From Mycolicibacterium thermoresistibile (GTDB lineage Bacteria; Actinomycetota; Actinomycetes; Mycobacteriales; Mycobacteriaceae): 64,000 nucleotides of DNA. The notes under the pieces were generated by a model. It did not search any database and was not told where the DNA came from. It saw only the letters and a list, made by a program, of their open reading frames with translations. A program made the translations under genes and the position numbers. The DNA is taken from contig NZ_LT906483.1 of assembly GCF_900187065.1 (NCBI RefSeq), positions 744,001-808,000 of the forward strand, written 5' to 3'. Shown in pieces: positions 58,651 to 64,000 of the stretch; the first letter of the stretch is position 1, and the number at the start of each line of letters is the position of its first letter.

Positions 58651-60111
58651 GTGACGACGACGGAAAACCGGCTCGTTTCGGAGATTCATCTGGCGGGGCG
58701 CCGGCTCGCCGAGGGATCCGCAGGTGTCTACGAACATGTCAACCCCGCCACCGGGAAGGTGCAGGGAGAGGTTCCGCTGGCCGGCCCCGCCGAGGTCGAT
58801 GAGGCCGTCGCCGCCGCGCAGGAGGCCTTCAAGGAATGGCGAAAGTGGCGGCCCGAGGACCGTCGCCGGTTGCTGACCCGCATCGCCGAGCGGATTCGCG
58901 CCCATGAGGACGAACTCGCCGTCCTGCAGGCCCGCGAGAACGGATTGCCGGTCTCGCAGGGCAAGGCGGTGCTGGTGCCGCACGGCGCGGGCTGGTTCGA
59001 GGCGGCGGCCGGCTGGGCCGACAAGCTCGAGGGCGCGGTCGTGCCGACGACACCGGGTGAGACGGTGGACCTCACCCTGCTCGAGCCCATCGGTGTCGTC
59101 GCGGTCATCCTGACCTGGAACGCCCCGATCGGTGGTTGGGGTATGTGTGTGGCGCCACCGCTGGCGGCCGGATGCTGTGTGATCCTCAAACCGTCCGAGC
59201 TCGCGCCGTTCACCTCCAGCTTCATCGCCCGGATCTGTGAAGAGGAAGGTATGCCGCCGGGTGTCGTCACCGTGCTGCCCGGCGGGCCGGACGCCGGCGA
59301 GGCGTTGGTGCGGCATCCCGGTGTGGCCAAGGTGAGCTTCACCGGCGGTGGGCCGACCGGGCGCAAGATCGCGGCCGCATGTGGCGAGCAGCTCAAGCCG
59401 GTGCTGCTGGAACTGGGTGGCAAATCCGCCAACATCGTGTTCCCGGACGCCGACCTCGCGAAGGCGGCGGAGACCGCGGCGTCGGTGATCTTCTCGGCAG
59501 GCCAGGCCTGCACCCTGCCGACACGCATTCTGGTGCACGAGTCGATCTACGACGAGTTCACCGCGATGGTCGCCGGGGCGCTGGGTCAGATCCCGCTCGG
59601 GGATCCGCTCGATCCCGCGACGATGATGGGTCCGGTGATCAGCGAGGCGGCCGTCGAACGGATTCTGAGAACGGTGGACGAAGCCACCCGGGACAACGGC
59701 GCGGAACTCCTGACGGGCGGCAGCCGCGCAGGTGGCGAGCTCGCCTCCGGCTATTACATCGAGCCGACATTGTTGGGCAACGTCTCACCGACCAGCGAGG
59801 TCGCCCAGAACGAGGTGTTCGGCCCGGTGACCGCCGCGATCCGGTTCTCCGATGAAGAGGAGGCCGTGGCGATCGCCAACGGCACCCCGTACGGGCTGGC
59901 CGGCTATGTCCACACCCGGGACGTGTCACGGGTGCTGCGACTGGCGTCCGCTCTCGAGGCCGGCACCGTTGCGTTCAACGGTGCGGGTGCCCCGGCAGGA
60001 CCGGGTGCACCGTTCGGCGGATACAAGGAAAGCGGTTACGGCCGCGAGGGCGGCAAACTCGGTGTCCTGGAGTTCGTCCAGCACAAGACCGTGTCGGTGG
60101 CGCTTTCCTGA
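58651..60111 (+). CDS. Aldehyde dehydrogenase 2
   Basis: A 486-residue ALDH (LELGGKSANIVFPDADL with Glu, FSAGQACTLPTRILV with Cys, NEVFGPVTAAIRF). GTG 58651 has AAGGAG upstream; an earlier GTG lacks one. Probably converts the aldehyde formed by the preceding SDR to an acid. Confidence 0.9.
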   Translation: MTTTENRLVSEIHLAGRRLAEGSAGVYEHVNPATGKVQGEVPLAGPAEVDEAVAAAQEAFKEWRKWRPEDRRRLLTRIAERIRAHEDELAVLQARENGLPVSQGKAVLVPHGAGWFEAAAGWADKLEGAVVPTTPGETVDLTLLEPIGVVAVILTWNAPIGGWGMCVAPPLAAGCCVILKPSELAPFTSSFIARICEEEGMPPGVVTVLPGGPDAGEALVRHPGVAKVSFTGGGPTGRKIAAACGEQLKPVLLELGGKSANIVFPDADLAKAAETAASVIFSAGQACTLPTRILVHESIYDEFTAMVAGALGQIPLGDPLDPATMMGPVISEAAVERILRTVDEATRDNGAELLTGGSRAGGELASGYYIEPTLLGNVSPTSEVAQNEVFGPVTAAIRFSDEEEAVAIANGTPYGLAGYVHTRDVSRVLRLASALEAGTVAFNGAGAPAGPGAPFGGYKESGYGREGGKLGVLEFVQHKTVSVALS

Positions 60112-60131
60112 CAGGGGGCACACGATGTCAT

Positions 60132-60165
60132 CCGCGCCGGCCGCGACCATCTGCGGCCGGCGCGG
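60132..60165 (+). terminator. GC-rich hairpin after the ALDH operon
   Basis: A 13-bp stem (60132-60144 with 60153-60165) and 8-nt loop, 20 bp after the ALDH stop. A short T-poor stretch follows, so termination is likely but not certain. Confidence 0.7.
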
Positions 60166-60243
60166 TCATCTGGACGAATGCGACGTTCGCGCAACAGATT
60201 TCGATGATGATAAAGGAGACGTGGTGCACACCGGCCATAGAAA

Positions 60244-60259
60244 GAAACTACTCAGTATG
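60244..60259. promoter_or_regulatory. TetR-type palindromic operator, site 11
   Basis: On the minus strand CATACTGAGTAGTTTC. One arm is perfect, the other partly degenerate. It overlaps a -10-like TATGAT upstream of the CaiB-type gene at 60303. Confidence 0.55.
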
Positions 60260-60302
60260 ATATTTTCGGCCGCATGAGAGTACGGGTTCGAAGGATCGTC
60301 GA

Positions 60303-61538
60303 ATGAGCCGTCTGCTGGCCGGTATCCGGGTGCTGGAATGCGGCGCGCTGTTGAACTGTGACACCGTCGGTATGCGCCTCGCCGACATGGGCGCGGACGT
60401 CATCAAGATCGAACAACCCCCGTTGGGGGACTACCTCCGGGACATCAACGGTGTGCTGGCGCCCGGCTGCAGCCCGGTTCATCTCCATGTGAACCGGGGT
60501 AAACGATCCATCGCGCTCGATCTCACCGAACCCGCGGACCTGGATGTCTTCTGGCGCCTGCTGGACACCGCCGATGTGTTCGTCGACGGGCTGACCGCGG
60601 GAGCGGCCGACCGGCTCGGTATCGGCTACGAGGCGCAGCGCGCACGGCGTCCGGACATCGTGTACTGCCAGTACACCGGGTTCGGCGCCAGTGGACCGTA
60701 CGCCTCGGTGCCGACGCACGGTCAGATGATGGATGCACTGGCCGCCGGGCAGCCCCGGGCGCTCGACGGAGACGGCTTCATGAGCCCGTTGACCACGGGT
60801 GGGCCCAACGGCAGCTCGGGTGGTGAGGGCACCGCGGCCGGTGCGATGCATGCGACCACCCACATCCTGGCCGGCATCATCCACCGGGACCGGACCGGGG
60901 AGGGCTGCTATATCGACGTCGCCGCGAGCGACGCCGTCGTCGCGCAGGCCTGGGGCACCGTGGCCAGCGCGCTCAATGCCCACCGTGTGATCGACCCGCA
61001 GAACATCCCTGAACAGGTTCAGGGCGGCGTCTATCGCGGCGCGAAATACCAGTTCTACGAGACCGCGGACGGGCTCGTGGTGTTGTTCTGCGCCATCGAG
61101 CATCGATTCTGGGACGCGTTCTGCCGAGCGACCGGACGGACCGACCTCATCCACCGCAAGAATGAGGACACCCCGGTGGACTTCGGCCACGACGACGAGC
61201 TGCGCCGCACCCTGCAGGAGATATTCCGCACCAGGACGCAGGCCGAGTGGATGAAGCTCGCGGTCGAGGAACGGATTCCCATAGGTCCGGCGCCGCGTGA
61301 CTTTCACGAGATGCGCCGTGATCCCCACGTGTCGCACCGCGGAATCATGCTCGAAGCCGAGCACCCGGTCGCCGGTCGGTTCACCTGCACCGGCGAGGGG
61401 GCGATCGTCGCCGGACAGCCGTTCGTTCCCCGGCCGGCTCCCGCCTACGACGAGCACGGTGCGGAGATCCGGCGAGAACTCGACGAACGGGCCCGTTCCA
61501 CAACGAAATCCGACGGTCGGCAGGTGTTGCGTGGTTAG
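60303..61538 (+). CDS. CaiB/BaiF-family CoA-transferase 2
   Basis: A 411-residue family III CoA-transferase (AGIRVLECGALLNCDTVGMRLADMGADVIKIEQPP, NRGKRSIALDLTEP, later TGEGCYIDVAASDAVV with the region of the catalytic Asp). It transfers CoA to a pathway acid. GAAGGA precedes the ATG. Same unit as the Rieske oxygenase. Confidence 0.86.
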   Translation: MSRLLAGIRVLECGALLNCDTVGMRLADMGADVIKIEQPPLGDYLRDINGVLAPGCSPVHLHVNRGKRSIALDLTEPADLDVFWRLLDTADVFVDGLTAGAADRLGIGYEAQRARRPDIVYCQYTGFGASGPYASVPTHGQMMDALAAGQPRALDGDGFMSPLTTGGPNGSSGGEGTAAGAMHATTHILAGIIHRDRTGEGCYIDVAASDAVVAQAWGTVASALNAHRVIDPQNIPEQVQGGVYRGAKYQFYETADGLVVLFCAIEHRFWDAFCRATGRTDLIHRKNEDTPVDFGHDDELRRTLQEIFRTRTQAEWMKLAVEERIPIGPAPRDFHEMRRDPHVSHRGIMLEAEHPVAGRFTCTGEGAIVAGQPFVPRPAPAYDEHGAEIRRELDERARSTTKSDGRQVLRG

Positions 61539-61578
61539 CCGGCACCGGCCGGGCCATCTCCGGAAAGGAGTGTCAGAG

Positions 61579-61629
61579 ATGAGGTTCGAGGCTCACCGAG
61601 CCGTTGCGGGACGGGTGATGCCGCGATGA
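61579..61629 (+). CDS. 16-codon leader ORF coupled to the Rieske gene
   Basis: ATG at 61579 with AAAGGAG 8 nt upstream encodes MRFEAHRAVAGRVMPR. Its TGA overlaps the ATG of the Rieske gene (ATGA), which lacks a good ribosome site of its own. Its function is probably translational coupling rather than a peptide product, but neither is proven. Confidence 0.45.
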   Translation: MRFEAHRAVAGRVMPR

Positions 61630-62645
61630 TCGCCGGTTTCCCGCACACCCGTGTTCCGACCGGCTGGTATCAGATCGGTTGGTCATTCGAGTTCCCGGTC
61701 GGGGAGGCCCGGCCGCTGCGCTACTTCGGCGCCGACTTGGTCGCCTACCGGGGTCACTCCGGGAATGTCGTGGTGCTCAACGCGCATTGCCTGCACATGG
61801 GGGCTCACCTCGGCCATGGCGGGGTCGTGGTCGACGATGAGATCGAGTGTCCGTTCCACGGCTGGAGATGGGACGCGGAGGGCCGGAACACCCACATCCC
61901 GGATGGGTCGCCGCCCAAGCGTGGCCAGCACACCATGCGGTGCTGGTCGGTCGCCGAGAACTGTGGTGTCGTGCTGATGTGGTACGACGCCGACGGCGGA
62001 AAACCGACCTGGGAGGTTCCCCAGCTGATCGAGGATCCCGATCGGTACTACCCGATCGACCGCGCATCGCGGTACTGGTCGGTGCGGGTGCACCCCCAGA
62101 TGGTGTCCGAAAACGCAATCGACAGTGCGCATTTCACCTATGTGCATCGAGCCGGCTCGAATCCGGTCATCCTCGACATCGATGACCGGGGCCCGATCCT
62201 GCACGTGTCGCAGGAGATGGAGTTCGGCAGCCGGAAGAAATCCACCTGGCTCACCCCGGACGGACCGGTCAAGGGTTCACTCGAGATCGACTTGTTCGGT
62301 CTCGGTCTGTCGCACACCCGCTTCGCCGGGGCGGATGAGGCCTACACCTTGGTGGGCGTCACCCCGATCGACGGCGAGACATCGGCCTACCGGATGACCA
62401 ACTGGGCCCTGCGCAACACCGACGGCGACGAACCCGACGAGCTCGCGCGGCGTCGCATCGAGGAGCAGTTCCGGCAGGCGGAACGGGACTTCGTGATCTG
62501 GGAAAACATGATCTACATCGACAAACCTCCGCTGATGCGCAGCGAGACCCGCGCCTACCGGGCGTTTCACACCTGGGCCGAGCGCTTCTACACCGGCTCC
62601 GGCGCAGATGCGCGGGCGGCAGATGTTCGCGCCGGGAAACGCTGA
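61626..62645 (+). CDS. Rieske non-heme iron oxygenase, KshA-like
   Basis: A 339-residue oxygenase component. The Rieske cluster ligands are Cys55-Leu-His57 and Cys75-Pro-Phe-His78. The mononuclear iron site is in SENAIDSAHFTYVHRAG (Asp/His/His pattern), as in KshA-type ketosteroid 9alpha-hydroxylases. It hydroxylates a ring carbon using a separate reductase not seen in this window. Translated probably through coupling to the leader ORF. Confidence 0.85.
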   Translation: MIAGFPHTRVPTGWYQIGWSFEFPVGEARPLRYFGADLVAYRGHSGNVVVLNAHCLHMGAHLGHGGVVVDDEIECPFHGWRWDAEGRNTHIPDGSPPKRGQHTMRCWSVAENCGVVLMWYDADGGKPTWEVPQLIEDPDRYYPIDRASRYWSVRVHPQMVSENAIDSAHFTYVHRAGSNPVILDIDDRGPILHVSQEMEFGSRKKSTWLTPDGPVKGSLEIDLFGLGLSHTRFAGADEAYTLVGVTPIDGETSAYRMTNWALRNTDGDEPDELARRRIEEQFRQAERDFVIWENMIYIDKPPLMRSETRAYRAFHTWAERFYTGSGADARAADVRAGKR

Positions 62646-62704
62646 CGCCGGGACGAAACATCGGTATGAAAAGTGAGGTGTGCAATATTTGGAAATCCTA
62701 GTGA

Positions 62705-62720
62705 CGTACTACTCAGTATG
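62705..62720. promoter_or_regulatory. TetR-type palindromic operator, site 12
   Basis: CGTACTACTCAGTATG; on the minus strand CATACTGAGTAGTACG. Overlaps a good -10-like TATGAT (62717-62722) and lies 103 bp upstream of the second P450. Confidence 0.6.
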
Positions 62721-62823
62721 ATAACTTTGTGATCCGGACAGCCTGCCCGCAATCAGCCTCGGGCGACGCCAGGGGCGTCGGCCGGCGGGCAACTTTCACC
62801 GAAAATCCGAAAAGGAGCAGCTG

Positions 62824-64000
62824 ATGACGGCATCGGATGTCACAGTCTCGCCAGCGGACTATGACCCGGCGGACCAAGAGGGTCTGCAGGACCCGCAGCC
62901 GATGTATCGGGCCCTGCGCGCGGCGCGGGTGGCCTACAGCGAGAAGCAGGAAGGTGGTTTCTACGCCCTCGCGCGCTACGAGGACGTGCACGGTGCGGCG
63001 CGCGACTGGCAGACCTTCAGCTCGGCCGACGGGATCACCCTCCCGGCGGTCGGCAACCCGGAGCCGTTCATCCCGATCGAGGTCGATCCGCCGCGGTTGC
63101 AGGAGTACCGTCGCATCCTGGCCCCGTTGTTCACTCCGGCGAAGACCAAGGAGATGGTGCCCGAACTGCGCCGGATCGCGCGGGAGATCATCGACGACAT
63201 CGCGAAGCGGAACTCGTGTGAGTTCGTCGACGAGTTCGCCTACATGTATCCGACGGTCGCGATGTACCGTTCGCCGTGGATGGGTGAACCGCTGGAAGGG
63301 GAGAAGTTGGACCCCGAAGGGTCGGACGACTGGGCCCAGAATCTGCGGGACTCCGTCCGGACGTTCATCCACGGCTTCGGTGAACCGTCGGCACGGATCG
63401 CCGGCCTGATCATCGAGTATTCCAAGAAGCTGCTCGAACACCGGCGAGCCAACCCCGCCGACGACATCCCGACCTATCTGTTGAAGGCCGAGATCAACGG
63501 GCGGAAGCTGACCGAGGCGGAGATGCTGAACACGCTGCTGCTGCAGTTCAACGCGGGTCCGCCGACCACCGGGGCGTTCCTGAGCGGCGCGTTCTGGTTC
63601 CTGGCGCAGCGTCCCGACCTCCAGGAGGTGCTGGCCGGCGATCCGACGAAGATCCCCCTCGCCATGGAGGAGTTGCTCCGTTATCTCGGCCCGACGCAGG
63701 TCTCGAAGCGGACGACCACCCGGCCGGTGACCGTCGGCGGCACCGAGATCCCGGCGAAGTGTCCGGTCGGCCTGGTGTGGGCCGCGGCCAACCGCGATGA
63801 GGCGGAGTTCCCGAATGCCGAAGAGTTCGTGTTGGATCGCTTCCCCAACCGCCATATCGCGTTCGGGATGGGCGTACACCGCTGCATCGGTTCGAACGTC
63901 GCCCGTGCCCTCATCCAGATCTCGCTCGAGGAATGGTTCCGCCAGATTCCGAAGTTCTCGATCCGGCCCGGCTCACCGACCCCATGGGATGTCGGGATCT
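62824..64000 (+). CDS. Cytochrome P450 (2), 3' end beyond window
   Basis: The first 392 codons of a P450 of the same general type as that at 44775. Heme loop FGMGVHRCIGSNVAR with Cys354, and ExxR in MEELLRYLGP. The I-helix reads FNAGPPTTG (residues 242-250): the usual acid before the Thr pair (AGxDTT) is Pro here, which may change oxygen activation or point to a non-hydroxylating role. AAAAGGAG lies 7 nt before the ATG. Controlled from operator site 12. Confidence 0.88.
   Translation, partial: MTASDVTVSPADYDPADQEGLQDPQPMYRALRAARVAYSEKQEGGFYALARYEDVHGAARDWQTFSSADGITLPAVGNPEPFIPIEVDPPRLQEYRRILAPLFTPAKTKEMVPELRRIAREIIDDIAKRNSCEFVDEFAYMYPTVAMYRSPWMGEPLEGEKLDPEGSDDWAQNLRDSVRTFIHGFGEPSARIAGLIIEYSKKLLEHRRANPADDIPTYLLKAEINGRKLTEAEMLNTLLLQFNAGPPTTGAFLSGAFWFLAQRPDLQEVLAGDPTKIPLAMEELLRYLGPTQVSKRTTTRPVTVGGTEIPAKCPVGLVWAAANRDEAEFPNAEEFVLDRFPNRHIAFGMGVHRCIGSNVARALIQISLEEWFRQIPKFSIRPGSPTPWDVGI

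Overview
The window comes from a high-GC actinomycete that very probably makes mycolic acids, most likely Mycobacterium/Mycolicibacterium or a close relative. The evidence is an MspA-type porin, two short-chain dehydrogenases with the N-terminus typical of mycofactocin-dependent enzymes, steroid-type catabolic genes (IpdAB-like, Ltp2/DUF35-like, KshA-like), frequent GTG starts and at least one start that looks leaderless.

Layout. 1-6.2 kb: two nucleic-acid enzymes, a DnaQ-DinG helicase cut by the window edge and a PLD/helicase/DUF3427 protein, with visibly lower GC than the rest. 6.2-6.9 kb: a junction holding a decayed patatin-like 3' end. 6.9-26.9 kb: one large locus around a divergent LuxR-type regulator. 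It encodes a dikinase-like ATP-grasp protein without its PEP/pyruvate barrel, three further phosphohistidine 'mobile' domains, three copies of a ~400-residue domain I do not recognise, an AMP-forming ligase, a small winged-helix-like protein, and a complete split biotin carboxylase (BCCP, BC and a pyruvate-carboxylase-type carboxyltransferase). A DUF35/thiolase pair, a phosphatase-SRPBCC fusion and a lipoprotein sugar-dehydrogenase homologue follow. 26.9-64 kb: a dense CoA-dependent catabolic region with seven acyl-CoA dehydrogenase-family proteins, three hydratase or CoA-transferase groups, two CaiB enzymes, two P450s, a Rieske oxygenase, two aldehyde dehydrogenases, mycofactocin-type SDRs, an Ltp2/DUF35 pair, an ABCG transporter and a porin.

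Regulation appears split in two. In the 6.9-25 kb locus, two promoters carry the same GTCCCC-type operator exactly 23 bp upstream of a TAG-type -10 element, which fits activation by the LuxR protein. In the 28-63 kb region, thirteen copies of a 16-bp palindrome (consensus CMTACYNNGTAGTATG) precede nearly every transcription unit, including two paralogous TetR genes with almost identical DNA-binding helices.

Working model (inference). P450, Rieske, SDR and ALDH enzymes oxidise an alicyclic or terpenoid/steroid-like substrate to acids. Ligases and CoA-transferases activate these and beta-oxidation-type enzymes shorten them. The 6.9-25 kb locus looks like a previously undescribed activating carboxylase: ATP phosphorylates an enol or ketone through a branched phosphohistidine relay, a biotin carboxylase with an altered active site adds CO2, a ligase makes the CoA ester and a DUF35/thiolase pair cleaves it.
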